Assembly (NCBI GenBank): GCA_903844135.1
Contig: CAIMSN010000071.1
Location: 46,857-110,856, forward strand
Reading direction: 5' to 3'
Length of the DNA: 64,000 bases
Source of the DNA: an uncultured Rhodospirillales bacterium
GTDB taxonomy: Bacteria; Pseudomonadota; Alphaproteobacteria; Acetobacterales; Acetobacteraceae
Below, piece after piece: positions 1 through 8,348 of the stretch (positions are counted from its first letter, which is position 1; each line of letters opens with the position of its first letter). The notes beneath the pieces were generated by a model. That model was not told where the DNA came from and made no database searches. It was given only the letters and a program-made list of their open reading frames with translations. Made by a program: the position numbers and the translations under genes.

Positions 1-159
1 TTCTGTGCCGCCTCTTCGAAGGCCGACCACGCGGCGATCGAACGCGTCGTCGCCGAATACGGCCGCGATGCTTTTACGCCGGCCTGGCTGGCGGACCACG
101 AACTCCTGTGGGCCGCCGATCTCATCCCCAATCTGACCAACCTGGAGACGCCATCATGA
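1..159 (+). CDS. trbE: TrbE conjugative ATPase, C-terminal end (partial)
   Basis: Frame 1 is open from the window edge to a TGA at 157-159 and gives about 52 residues that begin FCAASSKADH and end with LIPNLTNLETPS. The tail, with a tryptophan in AWLADHELLWAADLIP, resembles the C-terminus of TrbE/VirB4-family ATPases, which energise pilus assembly and substrate transfer in P-type type IV secretion systems. The assignment rests mainly on position: TrbE normally precedes TrbJ, and the TGA overlaps the trbJ ATG (ATGA). No Walker motif can be seen because those lie left of the window. Confidence 0.72.
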   Translation, partial: FCAASSKADHAAIERVVAEYGRDAFTPAWLADHELLWAADLIPNLTNLETPS

Positions 160-893
160 TCAAGCTGCGCCATCTGGCGGCGGCGAGCGCCGTTGTGCTC
201 ACTCTGGCCGTCGCCGCGCCCCCCGCATCGGCGCAGTGGATCGTCTACGACGCGACCAACTTCAGCCAGAACGTGCTGACGGCTGCGCGTGAGCTGCAGC
301 AGATCACCAACCAGATCACGATGCTGAACAACCAGGCCACGAGCCTGATCAATCAAGCGCGCAATCTCGCAAACCTGCCGATGTCGACGCTGACCCAGCT
401 CCAGTCGTCGATCGCCCAGACCCAATCGCTGCTGAGCCAAGCGCAGAACATCTCGTTCAATGTCCAACGCGTCCAGACGGCCTACTCTACGAGCTACGGG
501 ACCGCGGCCGGAACGGGATCGACCGCCACCATGGTTGCTAACGCGCAGACCCGTTGGCAGAACTCCGTCGCCGCCTTCGAGGACAGCCTGAAAATACAGG
601 CCGGCGTGGTCGGCAACATTCCGACCAACTCCAGCGCTATGACCTCGCTGGTCACCGCCAGCCAGAGCGCCACAGGCGCACTTCAGGCGGCGCAGGCCGG
701 CAACCAGCTCCTGGCGCTGCAATCGCAGCAGCTCTCCGATCTGGTCGCGGTGCTCTCCGCGAAGAGCCGAGCCGACGCGCTAGAACAGGCGCGCACCGCC
801 TCGGCGGAGGCGCAGGGCCAGCAGAACTACAAGACCTTCTCGGCGCGCACCGGCTACGTGCCGGGCAACGTCACCATGTTCAGCGGCAACTGA
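156..893 (+). CDS. trbJ: P-type conjugative transfer protein TrbJ
   Basis: The 245-residue protein starts MIKLRHLAAASAVV and has a clear Sec signal peptide ending near APPASA, so the mature protein begins at QWIVYD in the periplasm. The rest is rich in Gln, Asn, Ala and Leu with heptad-like spacing (about residues 35-110), typical of TrbJ/VirB5-like pilus-associated proteins. An in-frame ATG at 108 is possible, but it would add residues ahead of the signal peptide and overlap trbE deeply. The ATG at 156 overlaps the trbE stop by four bases and is preferred. The gene sits between trbE and the trbK-like gene, the normal order for this family. Confidence 0.9.
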   Translation: MIKLRHLAAASAVVLTLAVAAPPASAQWIVYDATNFSQNVLTAARELQQITNQITMLNNQATSLINQARNLANLPMSTLTQLQSSIAQTQSLLSQAQNISFNVQRVQTAYSTSYGTAAGTGSTATMVANAQTRWQNSVAAFEDSLKIQAGVVGNIPTNSSAMTSLVTASQSATGALQAAQAGNQLLALQSQQLSDLVAVLSAKSRADALEQARTASAEAQGQQNYKTFSARTGYVPGNVTMFSGN

Positions 894-902
894 GGCGCCG
901 CG

Positions 903-1232
903 ATGCTGGGCAGGTCGGACACCTTCCGCGTCGTCGCGATCATCGCTTTGATCGCCGTCGTGGTCGTGAGCCTGGTCGCGATCCACCGCGGACCCGCGCC
1001 GTCGGTCATCGAGATTCCCTCGACGGCCGCAAGCCCAGCATCCGATGACCTCTCGGCCGAGCTGCGCCGCTGCAGCGCGCTCGGTCCGCAGGACGCCGAG
1101 GACGCGCGATGCGTGGCGGTGTGGGAGGAGAACCGCCGGCGCTTCTTCGGCAGGCCGGCGCGGCCAATGCCGCCACAAACGCCCCCGGGCGCGGCTGCGC
1201 CGGCCACCAATGCTGCGGGAGATGCGCGATGA
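903..1232 (+). CDS. TrbK-like putative entry-exclusion protein
   Basis: The 109-residue protein has one hydrophobic segment (about residues 8-27, FRVVAIIALIAVVVVSLVAI). A conserved cysteine-containing region follows: ELRRCSALGPQDAEDARC and then WEENRRRFFG. The Glu-Leu-x-Arg-Cys, second Cys and ENRRRFF features match the alternative TrbK family found between trbJ and trbL in alphaproteobacterial and betaproteobacterial elements. By family knowledge it is thought to block entry of a second copy of the element from another donor. It differs from the RP4 TrbK lipoprotein because no lipobox is present. Its TGA overlaps the trbL ATG. Confidence 0.82.
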   Translation: MLGRSDTFRVVAIIALIAVVVVSLVAIHRGPAPSVIEIPSTAASPASDDLSAELRRCSALGPQDAEDARCVAVWEENRRRFFGRPARPMPPQTPPGAAAPATNAAGDAR

Positions 1233-2590
1233 ACAATGTCGGCGTCATCGACACCTTCCTCAACACCTTCACGACCTACATCGATTCCGGCTTCGGCCTG
1301 ATCAAGGGCGAGGTCGGATACCTGTCCTCGACCCTGATCGTCATCGACATCACGCTGGCGGGCCTGTTCTGGGCGTGGGGCGCGGACGAGGACATTCTCC
1401 AGCGCCTCGTGAAGAAGACCCTCTACATCGGCTTCTTCGCCTTCATCATCACCAACTTCAACAACCTCTCGGCCATCGTCTTCAACAGCTTCGCAGGCAT
1501 CGGTCTCAAGGCTGGCGGCTCCACGATCTCGACCGCCGATTTCCTTCGGCCAGGGCGGCTCGCTCAGACCGGCTTGGACGCCGCCCAGCCGCTGCTCGAC
1601 GCGGCGAGTCAGATGATGGGCTTCACCAGCTTCTTCGCGAACTTCGTCCAGATCGCGGTGCTGATGGTGTCGTGGCTCCTGGTGCTGATCGCCTTCTTCA
1701 TCCTGGCGGTGCAGCTCTTCGTCACGCTGATCGAATTCAAGCTGACGACGCTCGCCGGCTTCATCCTCATTCCCTTCGCCCTTTTCAACAAGACCGCGTT
1801 CCTCGCCGAAAAGGTGCTCGGCAACATCGTGGCCTCCGGCGTGAAGGTCATGGTGCTCGCCGTCATCGTCGGGATCGGTTCGGGCCTGTTCTCGCAGTTC
1901 ACCCAGACCTACGCCGGTGGCCAGCCGACGGTCGAACAAGCGCTCTCTGTCGTGCTCGCCGCGCTTGCTTTGCTTGGCCTCGGCATCTTCGGCCCAGGAA
2001 TCGCGACTGGCCTGGTCTCCGGCGCGCCGCAGCTCGGCGCCGGCGCGGCGGTCGGGACCGGCCTCGCTGTCGCCGGCACGGCTATGGCCGGCGCAGGCGC
2101 ACTGGGCCTGGCCGGAAGGGGAGCGATGGCCGCGGCGTCGGGCTCTGCCGCCGCGGTGCGCGGCGGCGCGGCGATGGCAGGCGGAGCATCCTCGGCCTAC
2201 AGCCTCGCGTCGGCCGGCCGGTCCGGCGCATCTGGCGTCGCTGCCGGCCTTGGCGGCGTCGGGCGCGCCGCCGCCGCGAGCGCTGCGGCTCCCGTCCGGC
2301 GCGCCGCCAACCAAGCCGCCGGCTCTGTGAAGCAGAGCTTTGCGGCCGGCGCCAAATCGAGCTTCGCCGCCACGGGCGGCTCCTCAACCCAGGGCTCGGT
2401 CGCAGGAGGGCAGAGCGCCGCCGCCAGTCCCGCCGAGGCAAGCGCCGCGGACGCCGGCCCGCCGGCCTGGGCTCAGCGCATGCGGCGCAACCAGGCGATT
2501 CATCACGGCGCGACGGCCGCCGCAAATGCCCTCAGGTCCGGCGACAGTCATGGCGGCGGCCATTCCGTCGATCTCTCGGGAGGAGAATGA
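1229..2590 (+). CDS. trbL: P-type conjugative transfer protein TrbL
   Basis: The 453-residue inner-membrane protein is the VirB6-like channel component of the mating-pair apparatus. Hydrophobic segments appear at roughly residues 28-50 (TLIVIDITLAGLFWAWG), 60-78, 145-190 (two), 205-225 and 240-275. The last 170 residues are Ala/Gly/Ser-rich low complexity, a normal TrbL feature. The ATG at 1229 overlaps the previous stop (ATGA). An upstream in-frame ATG at 1109 would add an implausible cysteine-rich leader read from inside the trbK-like gene. The high-GC tail creates long spurious open frames on both strands. Confidence 0.92.
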   Translation: MNNVGVIDTFLNTFTTYIDSGFGLIKGEVGYLSSTLIVIDITLAGLFWAWGADEDILQRLVKKTLYIGFFAFIITNFNNLSAIVFNSFAGIGLKAGGSTISTADFLRPGRLAQTGLDAAQPLLDAASQMMGFTSFFANFVQIAVLMVSWLLVLIAFFILAVQLFVTLIEFKLTTLAGFILIPFALFNKTAFLAEKVLGNIVASGVKVMVLAVIVGIGSGLFSQFTQTYAGGQPTVEQALSVVLAALALLGLGIFGPGIATGLVSGAPQLGAGAAVGTGLAVAGTAMAGAGALGLAGRGAMAAASGSAAAVRGGAAMAGGASSAYSLASAGRSGASGVAAGLGGVGRAAAASAAAPVRRAANQAAGSVKQSFAAGAKSSFAATGGSSTQGSVAGGQSAAASPAEASAADAGPPAWAQRMRRNQAIHHGATAAANALRSGDSHGGGHSVDLSGGE

Positions 2591-2592
2591 GC

Positions 2593-3282
2593 ATGGCGAT
2601 CTGCCGCCGCGCGTCGGTCCGCTATGGCCGCACACCTGAACCGGAAACCCCCTACCAGCGCGCCGCTCAGGCCTGGGACGAGCGCATCGGCTCGGCCCGC
2701 GTGCAGGCCAAGAACTGGCGGCTGATGGCCTTCGGGTCGCTTGCGCTTTCGATGGGACTGGCCGGCGGCCTCGTCTGGCAATCGACCCATGGCAGCATCG
2801 TCCCTTGGGTGGTGCAGGTCGACAAGCTCGGCCAGGCCCAGGCCGTGGCGGCCGCCGCGGCAGACTACACGCCGAGCGATCCGCAGATCGCCTGGTATCT
2901 CGCCCACTTCATCTCTCTGGTTCGCTCGCTACCGGCCGACCCCATCATCGTGCGGCAGAACTGGCTCGACGCCTACGACTTCACCAGCACCTCGGGGTCT
3001 CAGGCGCTCAACGACCATGCCCGAGCCAACGACCCGTTCGCCAAGCTAGGCAAACAGCAGATCGCCATCGACGTCTCGAGCGTGATCCGCGCCTCGCCGT
3101 CGAGCTTCCGCGTCGAATGGGTGGAGCACCGCTATCAGGACGGCGCGCTCGCCGACACATCGCGCTGGACCGCGATCCTCACCGTCGCGATCCAGTCGCC
3201 AACCTCCGCCGACGTGCTCCGCAAGAACCCGCTCGGCATCTACGTCACTGCAATCAACTGGTCCAAGGAGCTGGGACAATGA
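2593..3282 (+). CDS. trbF: Conjugal transfer protein TrbF
   Basis: The 229-residue VirB8-like bitopic protein carries the family N-terminus RYGRTPEPETPYQRAAQ and WDERIGSARVQAKNWR. A single transmembrane helix lies near residues 42-62, followed by a periplasmic NTF2-like domain that acts as assembly scaffold for the secretion channel. Two ATGs are possible. The GGAGGA at 2579-2584 lies 8 bases before the ATG at 2593 and only 2 before the ATG at 2587, so 2593 is preferred; the alternative adds only Met-Ser. The gene begins at the end of trbL and its stop overlaps the trbG start. Confidence 0.92.
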   Translation: MAICRRASVRYGRTPEPETPYQRAAQAWDERIGSARVQAKNWRLMAFGSLALSMGLAGGLVWQSTHGSIVPWVVQVDKLGQAQAVAAAAADYTPSDPQIAWYLAHFISLVRSLPADPIIVRQNWLDAYDFTSTSGSQALNDHARANDPFAKLGKQQIAIDVSSVIRASPSSFRVEWVEHRYQDGALADTSRWTAILTVAIQSPTSADVLRKNPLGIYVTAINWSKELGQ

Positions 3283-4352
3283 TCCTGCCGATTTCCATGG
3301 AAGCCGGCGGTCCGGCTTCACGCATCTCTGTAAATCCGCTGAGCCGGCAAGGAGGCAGTGCGGCTTTCCGTAAAGCCGGCTTTGCTGCTTTGCTGCTTTC
3401 CGTCACCACGCTCGGCGGCTGCGCGCATCCGTTCATCCCGCCGGACATCAACTACGACAGCGCCGTGCCGGCGAAGCTCACCGCCGATCCGCCGGCGCCG
3501 ATCAAGATCGTGGAATTGCCCAAGCCCTTGCCGCTGCCGGGGCAGCTGAAGCCTCTCGATGGCGGAAAGCCCACGCCGGAGGTCGCCGATCCGGCCATCC
3601 GCGTCAACCAGGCCAATGCGGCGGCGCGCGTGCAGCCGGTGCGCAACGGCTTCATCAACGCGGTGCAGGTCTATCCCTATTCGGCAGGCGCGCTCTATCA
3701 GGCCTACACCGCTCCGGGGGAGATCACCGACATCGCCTTGCAGGAGGGCGAGCAGCTCGCGGGCACGGGTCCGGTCGCCGCCGGCGACACCGTGCGCTGG
3801 ATCATCGGCGATACTGAGAGCGGCGCGGGTCCGAGTAAGAAGGTCCACATTCTGGTCAAGCCGACCCGGCCCGAGCTGATGACGAACCTGGTCATCAACA
3901 CTGATCGGCGCACCTACTTCCTCGAGCTTCGGTCGACTGAGAAGACCTACATGGCGTCGGTCTCCTGGCAGTATCCGGAAGACCAGCTCATCGCCCTGCG
4001 ACAGCAGAATCAGACCGCCGAGGCGGGCGCGCCGATCGCCACCGGGGTCGATCTGGCCGCGATCAACTTCCGCTACGCGATCCAAGGCGACACGCCGGCG
4101 TGGCGGCCGCTGCGCGCGTTCGACGACGGGCAGAAGGTTTACATCGAATTCCCGTCCGGCATCCGCCAGGGCGAGATGCCGCCGCTCTTCGTCATCGGCC
4201 CGTCCGGCGGTTCGGAGCTGGTCAATTACCGGGTCAACCGCAACTACTACGTTGTCGACCGGCTGTTCGCCGCCGCCGAGCTTCGCCTCGGCGACAAGGA
4301 CAGCGAGCGGCGCGTCCGCATCGTCCGCACCGATGGAAGGCCGCGGTCATGA
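3279..4352 (+). CDS. trbG: P-type conjugative transfer lipoprotein TrbG
   Basis: The 357-residue VirB9-family protein forms part of the outer-membrane core complex. After a long, Ser/Gly-rich leader (about 30 residues) comes a hydrophobic stretch and a lipobox (SVTTLGGC), implying lipidation and outer-membrane anchoring. The conserved body includes PYSAGALYQAYTAPGEITDI, VRWIIGD and the C-terminal YVVDRLFAAAELRLG. The DNA of the leader is unusual: the 12-base palindrome AAAGCCGGCTTT lies at 3372-3383 and the direct repeat GCTTTGCT follows. The ATG at 3279 overlaps the trbF stop (ATGA). An ATG at 3297 is a possible alternative. Confidence 0.92.
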   Translation: MILPISMEAGGPASRISVNPLSRQGGSAAFRKAGFAALLLSVTTLGGCAHPFIPPDINYDSAVPAKLTADPPAPIKIVELPKPLPLPGQLKPLDGGKPTPEVADPAIRVNQANAAARVQPVRNGFINAVQVYPYSAGALYQAYTAPGEITDIALQEGEQLAGTGPVAAGDTVRWIIGDTESGAGPSKKVHILVKPTRPELMTNLVINTDRRTYFLELRSTEKTYMASVSWQYPEDQLIALRQQNQTAEAGAPIATGVDLAAINFRYAIQGDTPAWRPLRAFDDGQKVYIEFPSGIRQGEMPPLFVIGPSGGSELVNYRVNRNYYVVDRLFAAAELRLGDKDSERRVRIVRTDGRPRS

Positions 4353-5563
4353 CGGTGGAAGGTCCTGAAGAGCAACCCGCGCCGCCTCCGCCGCCCGTCG
4401 CTGTGGCGCCCGATCTTCGGCTGAGAGGCGAGCGGCCGCACGTCATGCGGCTCTCCCGCAAGGTCCTGATCACGCTAGGCGCGGTGTCAGCGCTCGCGAT
4501 CGCGGGTGCGCTCGGCTACGCGCTCCAGACGCACAACAAATCGCAGTCCGGCGAGGAGCTGCTCAGCACCCAAAACCGGCCTTCGGCCGAGGGCCTGGCG
4601 GGATTGCCCAAGGACTACACCGGCCTCCCTCGACAGGCGCCCCCGCTTGGCCCACCGCTGCCTGGCGATCTCGGTAAGCCGATCTTGAACGCCGGCGCGG
4701 CGCCAAACACCGTCACCCCCAGTGCTACGCCCGACCCGGAAGCTCAGCGCAGAGCCCAAGAGCTTGAGGCCGCGCGGGTCAGTCGGCTCTTCACTCAAAC
4801 CAACCAGCAATCGCCGGCAGCCGGGCAGGCTCTTCCCGGCTCATCTTTCGGCACGACCACGGCTACCGCGGCGACGCCGCCAGTCGACGCCGGCTCTGCC
4901 CAGAACATGCAGGATCGTAAGACCGCCTTTCTCACCGCCTCGACAGACAAGCGCACGGTGAGCGCCGATCGGCTCGAGACCAAGGCCTCGCCTTACGTCG
5001 TGCAGGCCGGCACTGTCATCCCGGCGGCACTCATCACTGGCATTCGTTCCGATTTGCCCGGCCAGATCACCGCCCAGGTGACGGAGGCGGTCTATGACAG
5101 TCCGACCGGCAAATATCTTCTGATTCCGCAGGGCGCGAAGCTGATCGGCCAATACGACAGCTCCGTCGCTTTCGGGCAGTCGCGCGTCCTGCTGGTTTGG
5201 ACCCGGATCATCATGCCGGATGGCGGCTCGATCGTGCTGGAGCGTCAGCCCGGCGCCGACACGCAGGGCTATGCCGGGCTCGAGGACGAGGTCGACAACC
5301 ATTGGGGCATGCTGTTCAAGGCCGCTGTGCTCTCGACGCTGCTCAGCGTCGGCGCGGAAGCCGGCACGAGCCAGGACGAGAACAACCTTGTTCAGGCGAT
5401 CCGCAGCGGCGCTTCCAACAGCATCAGCCAGACCGGCCAACAGATCGTCCAGCGCCAGCTCAACATCCAGCCGACGCTGACCGTCCGGCCTGGATTCCCG
5501 GTCCGTGTGATTGTCTCGCGCGATCTGGTGTTGGCGCCTTACGAACAGGGGGCGAGGCGATGA
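4349..5563 (+). CDS. trbI: Conjugal transfer protein TrbI (VirB10-like)
   Basis: The 404-residue protein has a short cytoplasmic proline-rich N-terminus (EEQPAPPPPPVAVAP) and one transmembrane helix at about residues 36-56 (KVLITLGAVSALAIAGALGY). A Pro/Ala-rich periplasmic linker to about residue 185 leads to the conserved TrbI/VirB10 beta-barrel domain (SPYVVQAGTVIPAALITGIRSDLPG, IPQGAKLIGQYDS, LVVSV-like and NIQPTLTVRPGFPVRVIV). VirB10 proteins span the inner and outer membranes and transmit ATP energy to the outer pore. The ATG at 4349 overlaps the trbG stop, and its own stop overlaps the DUF2274 gene. Confidence 0.94.
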   Translation: MTVEGPEEQPAPPPPPVAVAPDLRLRGERPHVMRLSRKVLITLGAVSALAIAGALGYALQTHNKSQSGEELLSTQNRPSAEGLAGLPKDYTGLPRQAPPLGPPLPGDLGKPILNAGAAPNTVTPSATPDPEAQRRAQELEAARVSRLFTQTNQQSPAAGQALPGSSFGTTTATAATPPVDAGSAQNMQDRKTAFLTASTDKRTVSADRLETKASPYVVQAGTVIPAALITGIRSDLPGQITAQVTEAVYDSPTGKYLLIPQGAKLIGQYDSSVAFGQSRVLLVWTRIIMPDGGSIVLERQPGADTQGYAGLEDEVDNHWGMLFKAAVLSTLLSVGAEAGTSQDENNLVQAIRSGASNSISQTGQQIVQRQLNIQPTLTVRPGFPVRVIVSRDLVLAPYEQGARR

Positions 5564-5811
5564 CGAAGCTCAAACTTGGGCCGCTCTCGGATGACAAGCC
5601 GGTTAAGGTCACGGTGGAAATACCCGCCGCCGTTCACCGCCATCTGGTCGCCTATGCCGAGGTGCTCAGCAGCTCAACCGGGCAGCCGGGCGTCGACCCC
5701 GCAAAACTTATCGCACCGATGATCGAGCGCTTCATGGCGACGGATCGGGCATTCGCTAAGGCGCGAAAAAGCCGGGCTCACCTCTCAAGCGGGCCGGAAA
5801 GATCCGGATAG
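5560..5811 (+). CDS. DUF2274 protein at the end of the trb operon
   Basis: The 83-residue soluble protein starts MTKLKLGPLSDDKPVKV and contains VTVEIPAAVHRHLVAYAEVL and KLIAPMIERFMATDRAF. These are hallmarks of DUF2274, a small family almost always found directly after trbI in integrative elements. The pattern VKVTVEIPAAVHRHL resembles the beta-strand/helix opening of ribbon-helix-helix proteins, so an autoregulatory DNA-binding role is plausible but unproven. It overlaps trbI by four bases and is the last gene of the transfer operon. A 197-base gap separates it from the accessory genes, and no terminator hairpin is obvious there. Confidence 0.88.
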   Translation: MTKLKLGPLSDDKPVKVTVEIPAAVHRHLVAYAEVLSSSTGQPGVDPAKLIAPMIERFMATDRAFAKARKSRAHLSSGPERSG

Positions 5812-6008
5812 CGCTTGGTTAGAGCACCTCGGCATCTAGCCTGAAGCTCCGCAGCTCAGAAGCGGTGATCGTGCACTTCAGGCGTCGAAGCTCAAAGGTC
5901 AATTTACCCCCCCACCGCGCGTGGCCCGCCACGAGCATCGAACCGACTGATGGCTTTGGCACGAGAGTGCAAACTGAAATGATTAGGGTCATCCCGTATT
6001 CGCCGGCA

Positions 6009-7208
6009 TCAGGAGTAGTTCGGAAGGTTGAAATCCTTTTCGACACGCCACTCTTTCGTCGCGTCGCTCGGCCGCAGCAACTTTTGCACGATGTGACTTG
6101 CAAAGACCCGCTGGATCACCTGAGCGATCCCGACGCCACAACTCGTCTTTACGTGCATCAGACGAATGAGACGCGGATTCATCTTTCTTTGAGATGCCTC
6201 CGCGTACGGGCGCACGAGGGTCTCGTAAGCATGGAAAGCCGCGGCATGATCGGTGTTCCGCTTGATCTCGCCAGCGAGCACGTAGGCGCCGACCAACGCA
6301 AGAGCAGTGCCCTCGCCCGTGAAAGGCGTTGGGCTATATGCGGCATCGCCAATCATCACGAAGCGACCTTTTGACCATACCGACGCGTGCACTTGGCTCA
6401 TTGGCCCGAAGTAGAAGTCCTCGACCGAACCCAACGCCGCGATGATACGATCAGCCACAGTGCCGCGCCCTTTTAACGCCTGCAGGAGCAACGCCTTTCG
6501 TGCCACCGGATCGTCGGCTGCGACGTCGCTTCGTTCGCGAAGGAACGTCATGAGCACGGTCGTTTCCGTGGTGGTTCCCGGCCGAAGCGTGATGAACGTT
6601 CCACCTATGCCGTTAACCGTGTGGGCCCAATTGTCGTCCTCAGCGCGCCTAGGGATGTTGAAGAACGACATGTAGGCGCCGAAGTAGAGAAGACGGGTCT
6701 GGTCGGCCAGGACCATCCCGCGGGTCGAGGAATTGAGTCCTTCAGCGCAAATCACCAAATCGAAATCCTCGACCCTGCCGTCCTTGAAGGTGACAGTAAT
6801 ACGATCGTCCTTCTCGTCGAGGCCGGTGATGAACGTGTCGAACCGATATTCGCACTCGTCGCGGGTGGCCTCGAACAGAACCTGTGCGAAATCACCGCGC
6901 AGGATTTCGAAGTCTGCGGTCAGACCGCCGACGGAACCCTTGGGAAAGACGGCGACCACTCTGCCGTGCCGATCGAGATATTTCTGGCCTTGCTCCAAAG
7001 TGTTCTTGGCCAGGATTTGTTCGGTAAGCCCCATCTCATCGATGACTTGCTGCCCCGCGCCCTTTATGTCGACGTTCTGGCCGCCGTCCCGCAATACATT
7101 CGCCCTCTCGGCGATAACGACGGGATAGCCGTATCGGCGAAGCCAATAGCCACAGGCGGGGCCGGCAATACCGCCGCCGCAAATCAGAATCTTTCTCTCA
7201 ACCTTCAT
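6009..7208 (-). CDS. FAD-dependent monooxygenase (TetX/PHBH-like)
   Basis: The 399-residue protein has an N-terminal dinucleotide-binding fold ILICGGGIAGPACGYWL (residues 6-22) and an Arg-containing RGDFAQVLF element. The second FAD motif is GRFVMIGDAAYSPTPFTGEG (about residues 285-304), followed by ALALVGAYVLAGEI. Family members hydroxylate small aromatic or polyketide substrates with NAD(P)H and O2; TetX inactivates tetracyclines, but nothing here shows that substrate. The start at 7208 (MKVERKILIC) is chosen because the upstream in-frame ATG at 7265 only adds a leader without family similarity. It is divergent from the AraC-type regulator at 7431, its likely controller. Base composition is visibly less GC-rich than the right half of the window. 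Confidence 0.85.
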   Translation of the reverse strand: MKVERKILICGGGIAGPACGYWLRRYGYPVVIAERANVLRDGGQNVDIKGAGQQVIDEMGLTEQILAKNTLEQGQKYLDRHGRVVAVFPKGSVGGLTADFEILRGDFAQVLFEATRDECEYRFDTFITGLDEKDDRITVTFKDGRVEDFDLVICAEGLNSSTRGMVLADQTRLLYFGAYMSFFNIPRRAEDDNWAHTVNGIGGTFITLRPGTTTETTVLMTFLRERSDVAADDPVARKALLLQALKGRGTVADRIIAALGSVEDFYFGPMSQVHASVWSKGRFVMIGDAAYSPTPFTGEGTALALVGAYVLAGEIKRNTDHAAAFHAYETLVRPYAEASQRKMNPRLIRLMHVKTSCGVGIAQVIQRVFASHIVQKLLRPSDATKEWRVEKDFNLPNYS

Positions 7209-7430
7209 AAAAGCCACTTTCTGTGATGGATCCGCAGCGACGGGCGGCGAAACCCTAATTTCCACAGCTCGCCGACCGATCGCGTCGGGCTCCTCCCAAT
7301 CAGTCCAGGCCAGGCTTGCCGCCGCTCCGACCGTCTCGACTGATGCGGCGTAATGAATTACAGGATTGCAGGTCTGTCGTCATTTCGAAGGATCGACAGA
7401 CTATTATTCGAAGCCGCCACAAGGCCGTCT

Positions 7431-8255
7431 ATGCCGCTCCTGACTGATCACTCCGTCCAGTCCGATTGGGTTGAGCCAGACGATGTGCTGCGTGCAGCCG
7501 TCTTCTACGGTTTCGCGTCAGAAGCGCTCGGGGGTTTCGAGCTGGAGCTTCACCACCATAAAAAGAGCCAGTTCCTCCTAGTGCAGCGCGGAGCCCTGAC
7601 TTGCGAAGTGGAGGGTGGAATTTGGATAGTACCGCCGCGCAGCGCGCTGTGGATACCCGGCGGCACGCGCCACTCAATCGTCATGACCGGTGCGTGCGAA
7701 CGCTATGGCGCCTTCTTCGCCGCCGATCTCGATGTTCGGCTCGGCGATGCCTGTTGCGTAGTCTCGGTAACGCCGTTGCTCCGCGAACTGATGGTGCGCG
7801 CTGCCCAACTGCCATTCCTCTATGAAGAAGACGGCGCGAATGCTCGGATGGTATTGTTTCTGTTCGACGAACTCGGTGCGGCGAAGTCCGAAAACCTGCA
7901 TCTGCCGATGCCAACGAGCCCGCAGCTGCGGCGGATCATCGACTTGATGATCTCAGCGCCATCCGTCCGTCGGACGCTCGGTTTCTGGGCCAGAGACATG
8001 GGCGCGAGCAAACGAACGTTCGAACGGCTGATGCAGCGCGAGACGGGCATGGGCTTTGCTCGTTGGCGGCAGCAGTTGAGCGTGGTCCTCGCCGTCAAAT
8101 GGATGGCGGGCGGCGCAACAATCCAACAGGTCGCCGCGGACCTCGGCTACGAAAGCGTGCCGAGCTTCGTAACGATGTTCAAGAGGGCGGTCGGCACATC
8201 ACCCGGTAAGTATATGGCCGAACGGCACGCGACTCGGTCTGAAGCCCCTTTCTGA
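7431..8255 (+). CDS. AraC-family transcriptional regulator with N-terminal cupin
   Basis: The 274-residue protein has an N-terminal cupin sensor with HHHKKSQFLLVQRG and WIVPPRSALWIPGGTRHSI. The C-terminal double helix-turn-helix AraC domain shows WARDMGASKRTFERLMQRETG and VAADLGYESVPSFVTMFKRAVGTSPGKY. These cupin-AraC proteins usually activate a neighbouring gene when a small ligand binds the barrel. AAGG lies 7-8 bases before the ATG at 7431; an in-frame ATG at 7353 would extend the protein by 26 residues without a good ribosome site. The divergent 220-base gap to the FAD monooxygenase suggests that enzyme is the target. Confidence 0.88.
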   Translation: MPLLTDHSVQSDWVEPDDVLRAAVFYGFASEALGGFELELHHHKKSQFLLVQRGALTCEVEGGIWIVPPRSALWIPGGTRHSIVMTGACERYGAFFAADLDVRLGDACCVVSVTPLLRELMVRAAQLPFLYEEDGANARMVLFLFDELGAAKSENLHLPMPTSPQLRRIIDLMISAPSVRRTLGFWARDMGASKRTFERLMQRETGMGFARWRQQLSVVLAVKWMAGGATIQQVAADLGYESVPSFVTMFKRAVGTSPGKYMAERHATRSEAPF

Positions 8256-8286
8256 AAAAAGCACCGCTGCAGCGGGCCAGCGGTGC
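8255..8286 (-). terminator. Rho-independent terminator for minus-strand transcript
   Basis: A perfect 9-bp stem, GCACCGCTG (8261-8269) with CAGCGGTGC (8278-8286) and an 8-base loop, is followed on the minus strand by six T residues (8255-8260 as A on the plus strand). It would end transcription of the DUF6624 gene and the decayed esterase to its right. It directly abuts the stop of the AraC gene. Confidence 0.7.
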
Positions 8287-8348
8287 GACGCCCGCTGAGT
8301 GTATCACCTGCAAGTCGCGTGCTTTTGTCATGACCGACGCTCGGCATA

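Noticed and set aside
854..2314. Long minus-strand open frame (486 codons) opposite trbL
   Set aside because: It is Arg/Glu/Asp-rich antisense of the Ala/Gly-rich trbL gene, with no domain; trbL is supported by motifs and membrane segments.
1045..2586. Long plus-strand frame leading into trbF
   Set aside because: The first part is the shifted frame of trbL and highly Arg-rich. Only the region from 2593 codes for TrbF.
5819..6103. Minus-strand 94-codon frame after the trb operon
   Set aside because: Half of it overlaps the FAD monooxygenase 3' end in another frame; no family, no start context.
6009..7208. Calling the FAD monooxygenase a tetracycline-inactivating TetX
   Set aside because: Only general FAD motifs are visible; TetX-specific substrate residues cannot be shown and no resistance context is present.
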